Shown here: piece after piece, positions 1-12,600 of the stretch
Numbering within the stretch: the first letter of the stretch is position 1
How the letters are laid out: the number at the start of each line of letters is the position of its first letter
Origin: Neospora caninum Liverpool
Taxonomy: Eukaryota; Apicomplexa; Conoidasida; Eucoccidiorida; Sarcocystidae
Direction of reading: 5' to 3'
Assembly: GCF_000208865.1 (NCBI RefSeq)
Contig: NC_018395.1
Location: 5,256,839 to 5,320,838 of the forward strand
DNA length: 64,000 bases
Position numbers and translations under genes: made by a program
Notes under the pieces: model-generated
What the model saw: only the letters and a program-made list of their open reading frames with translations
What the model was told of the DNA's origin: nothing
Database searches by the model: none

Positions 1-358
1 ACGCGCCTTCTGCGGGGACTTGCCTTTCTTCTGCCTCCGTGCTGGCTTCTGTGCTGATCTCCGTAACGGTCTCCGGCGGCTGCGTCTCTCTGCAGCTCTC
101 TGAGCGTGTGCCTCCGCGGGCACTGACGGCCTCTCTCTCGCGCTCTCGCTGCTGCTCTTCACGGAGCAGGCGCCTGCGTTCGAAGGCAGCTCGTTCTCTC
201 TCGCTCTCCGCGTCTTGGTACAGGAACCAGCCTACAGCCCCTACCGCCAGGGCGCCCAAAGCGGTGCCCACAGCCACTGGAAACCACGAGCTCTGAGAAG
301 ATTTCTGCTCGTCGGAAGAGCCGCGCCTGCGCGAGTCCCTCTCGGAGGGAGACGCCAT
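1..358 (-). CDS. N-terminal part of a single-pass membrane protein (partial, runs off the left edge)
   Basis: I do not recognise this protein family. A minus-strand frame starts with ATG at 358 (MASPSERDSRRRG) and stays open to position 1, about 119 residues. After a charged, Ser/Arg-rich first 25 residues comes a hydrophobic stretch at about residues 29-46 (FPVAVGTALGALAVGAVGWF), then a strongly charged Arg/Glu-rich helical region and an acidic Glu/Thr-rich stretch. The pattern suggests a short N-terminal tail, one membrane anchor, and a coiled-coil or disordered domain behind it; orientation is not known. The bases before the ATG (tctcccag) also look like a splice acceptor, so a 5' leader intron or an upstream exon is possible. 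Head-to-head with the 14-3-3 gene across a 1.6 kb spacer. That it is coding is inferred from the anchor and the codon pattern; overlapping frames on the same strand are shorter on sense. Confidence 0.55.
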   Translation of the reverse strand, partial: MASPSERDSRRRGSSDEQKSSQSSWFPVAVGTALGALAVGAVGWFLYQDAESERERAAFERRRLLREEQQREREREAVSARGGTRSESCRETQPPETVTEISTEASTEAEERQVPAEGA

Positions 359-1950
359 CTGGGAGATTTCTGCGAGGCGGGACGGGACAAAGCGGGCCAG
401 ACGGCTTCTCTCTCGAGGGAAGGAGGGAGGCCGAGACGCACGGCGCGGGGTGAGCAGCGGAGATTATCCACGAATCGCCAAATTCGCCGAGGCTGGGGTT
501 CTGCACGGAGAGCGCAGCCTGGGAGACAGACGAGAAAACGGACGAGAGGCAGGCCGTGCAAAACACCCCGGAGTTCACAGCGGAGCGAGAGAAACTCTTC
601 TTTTCCGCAGCGCAAGAAGAGAAAAAAAACGAACACGGCCCCTCGCTTCTCCCGCACAACGCCGACTGGGAGCGCAACTCGCCGAGAGCCAAGAAGAATG
701 CAACGACGATGGACTTTCCGCGTGCCGGGGGTCAAAAAAAGGAGTGAAAACGGCAGTCGCCTAGAGACTCCACGCGCTTTGCGACTTCAGAGAGGCAGAG
801 ACAAATCCTTTGTCGTGGCACAAAAACGAAACCGGACGGAGAGAAGCGCCTTCTGGACGGAGGCGCAGTCTTGTCGCGAGCGCGAAATTCGCTGACTCGC
901 TTGGCGAGCTGTAGGGCTCGGGGGAGAAAAAAGGCTGCCGCGACATGCACGTGGCGAGAAGACCTCCGTTTTTGTGAACATTTTCCCGCTCTTTCCCCCC
1001 GAAAACGCCCAATTTCCTTTTCAGTGGGACGCGAACTTTTGCTTGTTGTGCGCGATTCTGCGCCAGGGGAACCACGCCGCGTCGCTGCCTGAAGGATGAG
1101 GAAAGCCGATGCAGTGTCACACGCGTGTGAAACTCAGAAAGCGCCGATCTCTCTGTTCTTCGCCAAATTACCGCCCATACGTTCCTTTCCGCCTTTCTCT
1201 CCTCTCCGTCCTCTGCGGCTGCTTTCTTCTCTCCCCTTCTCTCCCGCTGGCGAGTTGACTTGGAGTCTCAACCGCACTCTGTCCGCTGAAACGAAGATCG
1301 ATGCTGAAAGACACCTGGCATCTCCCTCTAGCCTCATCTGGAGAGTCGTGCTTGTGTAGTTCAGCCACTTTGCATTAAGAAGCCTCCCTCGAGAGGGATG
1401 TGCCTCTGTAAATTTTCTGTCTCTCCTGGCCACGCCTTCCCTTCTCTACCCCGCTTGCTTGTCGGCCTCGAGACTCGACGCCGGCAACCCCTCTCTGTTC
1501 AGCACCGCGCCTCTGAACTTTTTTCCTTCTCTCTCGTCAATCCTCAACGTCCTCATTTCCCCTTCTCTCCTCTCTTCCCTTTCGTTCCCCCTCCTTCGCT
1601 CTTTCCTCGCTCCTAAGACGGTCCTTGATGTGCATCGGCTTCTCCTCCACGGCTTCTCCACGGCTTCTCCTCCACGGCTTTTCTTGATAAAACGTCGCCG
1701 TCCTTTTCTCTCTGTGTTCAAATTGGTGAAACGCGAGTTCCGCAGCACGCGGCCGTGTCTCGCCTTCCTTCTCGCATCACCCGCCGCTGTGTCTCCACTG
1801 TCAAACCCCGACTTTCGTCTCGTTTTTCTCGACAGGCGCTGCTTCCCCCCCGCCCTGCGAGTCTTTCAAAACGTCTTCACTGCTCCTTTGAGATCCCTGG
1901 ATTCCACACTTTGCCGCCGCGCCTCTGAAACCAATCTCCGAGCCGCCACC
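359..1950. other. Divergent spacer between the membrane-protein gene and the 14-3-3 gene
   Basis: This 1.6 kb stretch separates two genes read outward, so it should hold both promoters and both 5' leaders. The right half (about 1,140-1,900) is strongly C/T-rich on the plus strand, as is usual for coccidian leaders. Several frames are open here, but none shows a family or a credible start. I see no RNA gene or repeat. Confidence 0.6.
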
Positions 1951-4900
1951 ATGGTGAACCTTCCTGTCTCGCCGTCTCGCTCTCCACGCTCCTCCCCTTC
2001 GACTCCGTCTGTGCCCTATTCGCTCCAACACGCCGCGGCCGACGCCCAGCCCGTGTCGCGGGTTCCCGCGAACGACACTCACCGACACCTGCCTGCCGCG
2101 CGGATCTTTCCGGTTCTGTCGAATCCTGGAGCCGTGATCTCGGCGTTGTCCCCGTCGCACGGAGAGCAGCGAGCGAATGCACAGGACGTGGACGGAGAGA
2201 CAGGGCGACGCGTGCTCGGCACTGAAGGCCATAGTGGGTTTGGGGAACCGCGAGACGGCGCCTCTCCTAGGGGACATGGCGGCAGCGGAGCGGGCGAAGA
2301 GAGCCGAGCAGGCGCCTTGTCGGCCTCGTCGCCGTTCAGCTCGCCGCCGAGAACCAATAGCGGCGTGAAGTCCCCTTTGATCAACGGCGCGTTTCGAGAC
2401 GACGCGTTTCTGCCCCTGATTTCGCCCGGTGCGAGCGCCTCTTTCCTCTCCCCGGCAGCCCGCTCGAACATGCAAGAGAAAACCAAAGAGACACCGGTCC
2501 CCCTCACCGCCGAGGACATCGAACACCTCCAAGCCAAGGCCAGCATCGCCGCAAACCTCGAAAAATGGCCAGGTCAGAGAAAAGGCGTCCAGAGCCGATG
2601 AGAGGAGGAACGCACGGGACTTTGTTGCCATCCTGTCGAAAGGCCTCGACCTCGCTACACTCGTCCACGTGCGCTTGCAAATTATACCTGCTTCGATCGA
2701 GAAGCCTACGCATACTCTTGAACAGACAGTGTTCGTGTGTAGCGTGCGTTATGCTCCTCTTATTAAAATGTGCATGCATATGGGTATGCAGGCATGTGTA
2801 CATGTGACATCTGCCTTGCATATACATTTATATGTTGATCGTATGCACTTGCAGGTGGACTGTTTTGCGGTGTTATCGCTGTAACTCTCTCCCTTGAATC
2901 CTGTGCTCTGCGTTCACGTGCATGTGCGAGTGTGTGTGGGCTGGTCTCTTTGTTGTCTTTTTTGGGATTTCCGCGGAGGCGCTGTTTCTCTCCTGGCGAC
3001 TCCTCTGCTCGCCATCTGTTTTTACGCCGGTTTGTCTCCGCGTCGCTTTCTTCCGTTTCGCTGTAGATGTGATTCGAGCCATGAAGAAAGTGGCCCAAGC
3101 GCGGCCGAACTTTGACGCAACTCAACGGTCCCTCGTGGTGAGACGCGCGCGGTGTCGTTCGTCGCTCTTCTCTCTCTTCTCTTTTCCAAAATTTCTGGCT
3201 TTCTGTTCCGTACCTAGGTGGAGGAGACTGTCTCTCTCCCTTTCGCTTGCTCTCTGGACATTCTGCACTGCCTCTTTCTCCCCTCCCGAAAAGGCGCTCT
3301 GAAGCGGCTCCTCCGGCTTATCTCTTCTGTTCTTCGTGCTGCTTCCTTTCCTCTCTCGTTGAGCCTCTCCCTTCCTCTCTCTATTTGTATCCATAAGCAC
3401 ACACACACAGATGCGTACGTTTATACACCCACACGCGCCTATGCACCTCTTGACCCACTTGTATATAAATATATATATATATATGTGACCTAACTCGCCG
3501 ACGTACCATTTTCATCTCTGTCTCTCTGTAGATCTCTCACGGTGTACATTTTCCTGGACCTGCGCGTCACCACACACTTTGCAGCGTGGTGTCTCTCCTG
3601 CCTCTCTCGTTTTTGTGCATCCTGGTGTGATTGCTATGGCTGTGTCTCTCTCCATCCCTACACATATGTATATGCATTATATGCCTTTATATGTATCTAG
3701 TGTCTTACCGAGTGACGTTTGTATGCGCCTCTTTCTGTGCGTTTTGTCCTTGAGCAGATTCACGCGTACACGAACCTTGCAAACGAGGCGCGGCACGCGC
3801 GAAAGACGCTGGACGGTTACTCGTCGGCGCTTTCCTCGCTCCGCAACTGGGAGGCGCCTGCCAGGGATGCTCAGGGCGGCCACGAGACGTGGAAAGACGA
3901 GAAGAGCGAGAAACAGGCGCATGCATCCGAGCGCGAGGCGAAGCGGAAGCGCGCAGAAGAAGAACGCCTGGCCACACGAACGCTGGGAAACGGCCTTGTG
4001 CCCACCAACCAGCTGCGCGAATTCGAGCCTTTCTTCGAATTCTGCGTCGGCCTGTACAAGCAGAGAATCACGGAAGATCTCGCTTCCCTCAACGAAGACC
4101 TCGACCGCTTCGTCCTGGGCGTTCTTCTGCCCCAGGCTGAGAATCTCGTGAGCAGACAAGGGCCGAAAATAAAGGAGGACGGGGGCCGTGGAGGTGTTGT
4201 TTGGAAGCTTCTCTGTAAAGCGCTGATGCAAAGAGCACAAAAACAGGAGGGCGAGTGCGCAACACAGTTTGTTTCGCGTTTTTCTTCCGTCTCCATTCGT
4301 GGTGTTTCGCCAACGCTTTTTCTGCAGGAAGCGGCTGCGGCGTATCAGCAGCTTCGGGGCGACGTCAGTAGACACACAGCGGCGGTAAGCGAAGACGCTC
4401 TCTCATTTTTTGTCTCTCGGGGTTTTGTTGAATCGATTTCGATTCGCTAGGAAGTGGACTCTCGCAGAGGCCGTCGAGCGCCGAGTCGTTGGCGTCCCCT
4501 TTTTCGTACGCACAGAGAAGGGTGCACCTTTTTCGTGGCGCGGTTCGCGCGGGCGTTTAGGGGTTAGCGTTTTGCCTGTTTGTGCCTCGCTCAGCTGGCG
4601 AAGAACGCAGACGTGCGCCGGCGCATGGAGGAGCGCGCGCTGCGAGCCTACGAATCGGGCCTCCAGTTCACAGAGCAAGACGCAGAGCTAAAGGTGACGG
4701 CCTTGCATCTGGGGATCGTGCTGAACTACGGATGTGAGAACAAACACACACGGAACCGCGTTGGAAAGAGCTTCTCAATCTCGCTGAAGAAAGAAGACTG
4801 CGGGGACGACGAGGAGAAAGGAAGTGCGGAGGAGAGGAACGAGAGATGAATGGAGACGATGGACGGGAAGAAAACAGCGGAAAGAACGGGAAAAGGGACG

Positions 4901-6702
4901 GGGTGGGGGGGGTGGGGCCAAGGACAGAGATCTTTGTCGGCATGCCGGCGGTTTGCGCTGGCGTGGAGGTTGGAGAGAGGGAGGCGATTCTCCGCCTCGA
5001 TTTGCAAACCACTGCGACGCGCCGAGCAAAGAGCACCGTTTGCGAGGCAAGTAGAGAAGAAAAAGACAACTCGCTGCATGCGTTGTGCGTGCTGTCCGTA
5101 CAGTTCTACTAAAGAGCATGAACAATGGAGAGCAAACCAATAGGGCGATTGAGCTCGTGGCCTCGGAGTTCAGATACTCTGTCGAAAACATGTACCAAGT
5201 CCGGTAAGTCTTCTCGTCATTGTCTCTTTTCGCCGTTCTTCGGCCGACCGGCTGTCTCATTTGGCGCCCACGGAAACCGTGACGTCAGAGCCACGTCGCT
5301 CGCCTCCCCCCTTTTTCTTTCTTCGTTTTCCTGTTTGCTGCTAAATTTTGCTTCTTTTCCTTTCTCGCTTTTCCCTGCTTGCTCCTTTCCCATCTCGCTT
5401 TCGTATGTGACAACAAGTGGTCGCTCGACATAGTCTTGATTTCACTCAGCTCGCCTCAGCGTCTCGAGTTACCAGAAAAGGAACCAGAAAAGAAAAACCC
5501 GCCTCTTCATTTTTCTGTTCCCGCATTCTTGGATCCAGCGTTATGCCAAGGAAGATGGTGCACCTGTATATCAGGGGCTTCGTATTTTTTCCTTTTCTTC
5601 CTTTTGCTTCGCCGCGCATAGGGCGAATGCGGCTACAGTTGATCTAGGCGAGTTTCCTGTTTTCCATTTTCTGCGTTTTCTCTTCTCGCCGCCAGAACCC
5701 GCCCGTGCCTAGCCTTTCGGTATAAGCCCCGAAGACGACGGTGTTGTGTCAGGACACCGCTTCTGCTCTTCGCCCTCTTCATGCATGCACCGGTTCTTCC
5801 TCTGTTTGTCCATCACTTTGCTTTGCAGAAACGAGGAAGAATATCAACGCGTCCTAGTTATCCTCGGCCTTCTGCGTGACAACATCGAGAACTGGTGTGC
5901 AGGTGAGAACCGACAAACTCCCAGAACGGAGCCTCGGAAATGTATATGACAAATTATGGGAAGCAGTCCCAGGCCTGCAGTACACACCTCTGTGTAGCGT
6001 GTATTTTTAACGGGTGTATCTACTCGCGTGTGATGAGTTTATACGCCTGTACAAATATATACGCAGTTACTATGTACATAGAAGTATGTACAGATGTACG
6101 CATATTTATATATATATATATATATGTATATATATCTACATCTGTGTAGGTGTACGTACAAGGAGAGGCGGCGTAGGCTCGCCTCCGTTAGGCGCATTTT
6201 TGTTTTCCAGGATATTGTTTCCCCTCTCCACAGAGGCCCCAGTCTTCGAATTGGGTGTACGTTTCCATGAAAAGAAACACGGCATTACCACGGGGACCTT
6301 CCCGGGCGAGAGACGCGTCGATAATTGGGGCGTGCCGTTTTTTCGCCGCTTTCCAGCGCGCGTCTCAGTCTCGCGTTGTTAAAGAAACGGTGTCGTTTCT
6401 CGTTTTTCCGTGGCTTCCGTCTCCACCCTTTTTTGTCTCTTTTTCGGTTTCGCCCCCCAGAGTTTCCTGATCGTCCCCTCAAACGCATTCGTTTTTCTGC
6501 TCCGCACGTTCAGCCTTTCGCTTGCTCGATGTCGCCGCGTCGTTTTGCGATTCTCTTCACGCAACTCCCTGCGGTTTCCGCCCTGTTGATATTTTTCTCA
6601 GAGACAGGCCGGACAGACGTGCAGACTTTGCTGGGCATGGACTACCACACTCAGTCGTCGGGCCAGTCCCTCGATGCAGGCAGCGTCGCTTCCTTGAGCT
6701 AA
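1951..6702 (+). CDS. Divergent 14-3-3 domain protein with long N-terminal extension
   Basis: Eight exons: 1951-2572, 3067-3137, 3758-4147, 4328-4384, 4595-4733, 5104-5203, 5829-5902, 6602-6702 (517 residues). The start is a textbook Kozak site (gccgccaccATGG). Residues 1-185 are a Ser/Pro-rich extension absent from ordinary 14-3-3 proteins. From about 187 the nine-helix 14-3-3 fold can be followed: the KWPDVIRAMKK stretch (helix 2), the AYTNLANEARHARK helix, LRGDVSRH, LGIVLNYG, and the closing LGLLRDNIENW. A charged insert of about 45 residues sits near 257-300. 14-3-3 dimers bind phosphoserine/phosphothreonine peptides. Here the equivalents of Arg56, Arg127, Asn173 and the last Trp are present (R243, R376, N424, W of DNIENW), but Lys49 is Thr236 and Tyr128 is His377. 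The tail after the domain is about 35 residues. A cytosolic adaptor role is inferred. Tail-to-tail with the sulfhydryl oxidase gene. Confidence 0.87.
3464..3485. repeat. AT-rich (TA)n microsatellite in 14-3-3 intron 2
   Basis: A short run of TA dinucleotides inside the 620-bp second intron. No function is evident. Confidence 0.8.
6107..6134. repeat. (TA)n microsatellite in 14-3-3 intron 7
   Basis: An interrupted TA run inside the 700-bp last intron of the 14-3-3 gene. Confidence 0.85.
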
Positions 6703-7530
6703 TTCGGAGGCGCATTGAGGCTGCGAGCCGAGCTGGATAAGGGAGAGGCGACGCTGAGAGAGGCGGTTGAGGGCGACTCGAGAGAAACTGTTTTCCCCTC
6801 GACCTCGAGGCGCGCCTTCAAGAGACGTGTGCCAAAGGAAGAAGAGGAGAAACGATGGAAGAGAAAACACCCCGAAGGAAAATGGACAGAGTCAGCAACG
6901 TGGAGGGGTAAACTGCACACTTTTTCTCTGGTCCCCCAAACATACATGTATATACATGGTGATAAAAAGCCCGTATGCTTAGATCGATACACGCACTTTT
7001 TTATTCTTACACGTATATGCGAAAGTGGCAACCACCGTATTCTTTGCAGCGTTGCACAAATGGCGACCGCCCTCACGACCGAAACGGTCTTTGCGACCTA
7101 GTCCACACCAGACCCATACCGACGTTCTGCTGGATGAAAACAACTGAAGAGCCACATGCATTGGGGACTGAGACTCGGAAAACGTCCGATCTGAGCGTCA
7201 AGAATAGTGTAAGGTCTGTTTTTCGCATTGCCTCCTGTTTGTCTCCACTCCTCATTCCGGAGGCACACCTGTGCGGTCCGGCGTTTTTATTGTGCGACAA
7301 ACGAGTTCGACGGATATACAAGTCGAAATGAGGCTGTTTACGTGGCGTTTTCATTGATCGGGAGTTGTGGGCGTTTGCTCCCTCAGTCTCTCGGGCGAGG
7401 GAGACCGATTCTTTTATGGAGAGCCGTCCCGAGGGTTCGCATTTAGGTTTCTGCTCAAAAAGCCGTATTGTCAAATCGACGAGTAGAACAACTCCCGTTA
7501 TCCCCTTTCTCCAAAAAATGGTTGGCTCTT

Positions 7531-7545
7531 CCCCCCCCCCCCCCC
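7531..7545. repeat. C15 homopolymer
   Basis: A run of 15 cytosines in the convergent spacer. It is prone to sequencing-length error. Confidence 0.9.
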
Positions 7546-8045
7546 ATTTCATCTCGTGGGCGTGGAGCCGAGAGTTCACGTTCTGATGTTTCTGTCAGCT
7601 CTCAATCTGTCTTTAAAAAGCTACCCGAACTAACGCGCGATGGCCTATATTCTAGTACCATTAGTGAAGTCTTTGGTCTGTGTGTCTTCCCTGCCTGGGT
7701 GCAGAAATAGTTCCACGGTCGAGGACAGGAATGAAAGAAGGCGTTCCACTGCCCGCTCCTGTCGGTTGCACGGCTCCACCGCTCGCTAGGGACAACGAAA
7801 CACCGAGTGTCGCTGCATCTTGGGATTCTTTTTAGAGTTTTACAGTTCGCTGGCTACATACTTGCCAACGAAGTGTATAACTTCGAGCAAATGCGAAGGT
7901 ACATTTAGATATTCCCGGAACGGCTTACCATATCTACACTTTGTCACAGGAGAGAGTTGCATCTCTTCCTATATACCCCTACAACTACACATACATCTCT
8001 ATACATGCAGGTAAATCTGTGAATGTGTCTGCCTGCTTCTCGGAT

Positions 8046-8061
8046 GTAGATCCAGATCTAC
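8046..8061. repeat. Short perfect inverted repeat
   Basis: Seven-base arms GTAGATC and GATCTAC with a two-base loop, in the convergent spacer. It could form a small hairpin; no role is supported. Confidence 0.5.
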
Positions 8062-9609
8062 ACATCTTAGAATCTTCGCATCGCGATCCCTAGCGGACTC
8101 TGTGGATCTGTAGATTCACGACGTGGAGCCTTAGACGCTTCCCGCAGGGGTCTACAGAGAAGACGTCCCTGCGCGTAGATTTGCAGGTACCTCGAGCAGT
8201 GTCTCCAACTGGAGAGGAACAGACGCGGGAGCATCTGCACGCCATATTTGCAATGCCCCAACAAGACAAACTGACGCAGTAGGACGTGGGGCACGCGTGA
8301 AAATCTTCAGCTGTTCGTTTCATTTACCGCGCAGAGGCACAGGACACGAAACGAGAAACAAACGCCTGTGTTCGTCATCATGTACCCTAAACGTCCACGC
8401 CCACGCCACCTGGGCAAACGCCCATGACTGTATATTGCATGCATGAGGAGGAGTACACACACATGTAAACACCGATACTAGGAGTGAGCAATCCGCCTTT
8501 GCCTCTAGACGCCCCCCCTGTAATATGATAGACACTTGCGTAAACATGTATACATGTATAATAGACATTTATATATGCGTCGATATATGCCTTTCCAGTT
8601 AGGGAAAGCACCGTTCGCAGGACTAGGTCGGAAAGTCTATGGGTGACCATGCGAGGCTACATTCAAAAATACGGTACAAACGGCGCACACACCCTCTCTA
8701 CACACGGCCCACGCACTCTTTTTTGTCGCGATGCAAATGCTCACGTGCGATTTGTCGGCGCACACACGCCCGAGAAGCGGCTCTCTCTGGGCAGAAGAAA
8801 TGCAAAACGCCCACGAGAACCCCGGGGAGTCGCCGAGCAGGCAGGGCGGCGCTTCTGACGGTCGAGAAAAGGCAGCATCGACCGGCAGAATCGCCCGCGG
8901 CGTGTCTTTGACACAAGGCGTGCTTCCACACAAAACAAGCTGGGGTGTCTCCGCCCGCAGACCTACCTAGCAATATGCAGCTTCTGTTTCTACCTATGCA
9001 CGTACGTGCGAAATACAAATGTGCAACACGAACGGTTTTTCATGCACAAAACCCTGGACTGCGGAAAGCCTGCATGCGCTCTCGTGCCGCCGCATCCCCT
9101 TCGCGTCACGAGCGGTCACCGGAGGACGCGGCTCTGAGTCGAGGAAGCAGTTCTTCCGCACTCTTCAGCCTCGCGTTTCTCACAAGCTATCTTTTCCCTC
9201 TCTTTGCCCCTCTCTGGTTCGCACCAGAGAAGACACCCGGGCACGCATCCGCACCACAAAAAGAGAAACCTCTTCCTGGTTGGGAACGGGCCTTTTATCT
9301 CCTGTTTCGGAGTTCTAAGTGTTCTTCAAAAACCGCAAGAGCGCGCCTCGCTTTTCGAGGCCATTCTGATCCCATTTCTCCACGGGAAAATCCGTGGTCA
9401 CCGGCACCAATGGATCCCCAGGCTGTCCTTTCTCGCGAAAATGCTGGCTGCTCACACGAGACCCGAGCTGCGAAGCCGCCTCTCTCTCTCTCTCACATTC
9501 CGCTCTTTCCGCCCTTTCCGACACCCCCCCTCCTCTCGCTAGTCCTCCCACCACATCCTTTGCTTCTCGAAAGCGCGACAAGCACAACGCCCCAGCCGCG
9601 CCTGTGCGC

Positions 9610-12600
9610 CTACGCGCGGCTCTCCTCTGCACCCCTGAGAAGGGACGTGGCATGGAGACGGGCGGTCTCATCGCCGAACACACTGAGATCTCTCACATCG
9701 ACGGCGTCACCTTCGCCCGAGTGCTCCCAGGACTCTCTCCAGTACGTCCTTCGCAGCCACTTACGAACTTTCACGAGGTCAAAGTCTTCCGTGAAATCCA
9801 CGTTTTCGCAAAGATGCGCCTGCTCACTCGCGCCTTTGGATGCGATGTAGTCCGGAGTCAGCAGAAAAGGCGGCGTGCCTTCGCGCCGACACGCAGCTTC
9901 CCCGGCCGGGGGCCAGCGTGGGTCTGCATGCAGAAAGTACGCCGTTTTCAAGCCCCGCTTCGCCAACTCGCCGATTCCCAGCGGCTCTCCACTGGCGGTG
10001 AAAAAAGAAGTCGCTCGACCCACATGCAGCGCCTTCATTCCTCCTTCGAGCGCGTCCTCGGAGGCCAGAGCTTCGACAGTCGCCTCGGCCGCCGTCCGAA
10101 CGGTCACTGCGTTGTGGAGTCGCCACAGCCATAGCAGGAGATTCTTTAGGTTTCCTTCTTCCTCCACCACTTCCAGAGAGTCGCGGACCCGGAAAGAATC
10201 CGCCGAGAGCCACATCCAGGCCGGCAAACTCGACAGAAGCGCCTCCCGCTCCTCGTCCGTAGGCGACTCCCCATTCGACGAGGCTGGAGACGCGGAGTCG
10301 GCGAGTTCCGAGGCTAGCTCCATTCTCTTGAGTTTTTCCAAAAAAGTGATGAGGCTACGTTGCAGGATACGCCTCTTCTCAGCGAGAGCGGGGGACCCTT
10401 CCCGCGTGTGGGCCGTTGGCGGGGACACTTGGTCTCTGCCGTAGAATCCCTGCTCGAAGCACTGCAGAAAGTGCGTGCGGCACGCGATGCACGTGAAGAA
10501 GGAAAAGACCCAGTCGCGTACAGCTGCCATGACGACGCTCGCCGGAAGAACGTACTGCGTCTCCAGAACCACGAGTTCCTCCTCGAGCGCCTAAACGGAA
10601 AACACAGGCACCGTCGAAAACAGTGCACAAAGATCTGAATACTCTGCGATTCACAAAGGAAATGAAGCTGTCTTACCTAATTCTGAACAGAGACAGACCC
10701 ATACATATACATGCACATTATGTATATATATATATATATATATATATGCATAGCACCATTGTGCAGTGATGTGCACAGCCGTAGTCATGTGAACAGATAC
10801 GTTCTCCTAACTGCAGGGCATCTGTGCATCGCCAGTCTCAGCACAAGAGGATAAAAGAGAGCGCACGTGGTGTGGACACAGGCCAAACGATCCCCGAGAG
10901 GCGAGTGCCTCTCGCTTTTCTTCCCGACCCCACACTCCCCGTCCCTCGCCCACACAGTCGCCGGGTGGTTCTAGAACTTCCCCGGGAGTCGGTGCTTACG
11001 TTGAGAGCCTGTTCGTTTTGCACGGGGCCAAAGGTATCTTTCAAAGCCTGAAGCATATACGCCGCCTCGCTCTCGTGTTTGCTCTCTCCGTCTGCGGCTT
11101 CTTTCCGCAGATTCGACGCGTCTTCGTTTTCCAGGTCCCCGGTCTCTTGTTCTGCTCGCTCGGCTCGCAGCAGCTTCTTGTACTGTTGGGCTGCGTACAC
11201 AGCCACGCTGTCGTAGGGTCCGAAGAACCACAGACCGTTCCTGTTATCGCCTCGATCGTTTTCTCGCGTCTGCTGCTCTTCGCCCTCCCTCGTCAGGACG
11301 TAGACCTCGTCGTCATCTGTCGCGCGGTCCCCGACATCCCGGTCTTTCCTTTCCGGCGCCTCAGCGCCCGCGGGCCTCCACCCTCTCGCGCGAGCGAGGT
11401 CAACTTTCCGCATGAACTGCGCATGCGCGCCTTCAGCCAGAATGTGGAAGAGCGTCCACACGCCGCACAGGAGAGTCCTGCAGTGGCGCAACGCAGGCAG
11501 TTGCGAGCCTGGAGTCGCATCTTCCCCAGACACCCCGGCAATCTTCAGCCCCGCCAGCAGCTTCTCCCACTTGTCCTTCGGCAAAAGGCGCACGACAGAA
11601 GGTTCCGCGTCGTCCTCCGCCGCCTCGACAGAGGGACCCGTGGACGCGGGCGCAGGAGAAGCGTCAGTGGAGGCGGAGTCTGTCTCAGAGGAGGTTTCGA
11701 CGTTCTCGCTCTGGTTCACTTCCATGAGGGCGCCCTGGATGTCGTCCTTCGAAAGGAAATCAGGGGGGAGAGGCTGCACTCCAGAGCCTTGCTCGTGGAG
11801 CTGGAGGAGGAGACGAAACACCGCTGCTTTGATGGTCTTCCCTGGCAGCGCATACCTGGCGACTTCGAGAAGGCGGACTAGCGCGCGTTCTTTCTCCAAT
11901 GACAAATGCGCGCTTGTGTCGCCTGCAACTACCCAGTTCTTCAACATGTGCAGCAAAACGGCCAGGGCGTCGTGCAGCCGTTGACGAGGAGTCTCCGCCT
12001 CCACCCTCTCGGCCGTCGCCTCCCACCTCTCTTGCCCTCGACACAACGCGGGATGCGACGACGACGAAGTCGACGGCGGGAAGAAACTCGGAGGAGACGC
12101 CGGGCATATCGACGCCAGCTCTTTGAGGTTGTTCTCCAGCGTCTCCTGTCGCGAACGTCTGAAAACAGCGACACAAGGAGCGGGCAGGGAGAGAACAACA
12201 AAGAAACCGGACACGCGCACGTGGGTCGTGTGAAACCGACACATCGACAAATGAAAAAACACACGCACGGCTCTCCGTGGCGCGAGGGGACTCATTCCGG
12301 AAAAAAGACGCCTGTTCACGCAAACCGCGGTCTCCGTGGAACACAGCACAACACCAGGCGAGATCCAGAAACAGGCCATATAGAAAACCGTAAGCACACC
12401 TACACCGGCAAATTGACAGACCAATATAAACAGATCAACATATATACATACATACATACATACATACATACATACATACATACATTACATAACATACATA
12501 ACATACATAACATACATAACATACATAACATACACATACATACATAACATACACATACATACATATACATACATACATACATACATACATACACATACAT

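Larger units (their letters stand above)
6703..9609. other. Convergent spacer between the 14-3-3 and sulfhydryl oxidase genes
   Basis: This 2.9 kb stretch lies between two stop codons facing each other, so it should contain both 3' UTRs and poly(A) sites. It carries a C15 tract (7531-7545) and a small perfect inverted repeat (8046-8061, GTAGATC-CA-GATCTAC). The open frames seen (for example 8945-9850 on plus) lie largely antisense to, or just past, the oxidase end and show no family features. Confidence 0.6.

Noticed and set aside
1459..1950. In-frame extension of the 14-3-3 reading frame upstream of 1951
   Set aside because: No ATG opens it (the frame begins at a non-ATG codon) and it is C/T-rich leader; the consensus Kozak ATG at 1951 is preferred.
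1951..6702. BAR-domain or nucleoporin coiled-coil identity for the gene called 14-3-3
   Set aside because: Considered first because of the helices. Extending exon 5 to 4733 and starting exon 6 at 5104 restored the order of 14-3-3 motifs through to the closing DNIENW.
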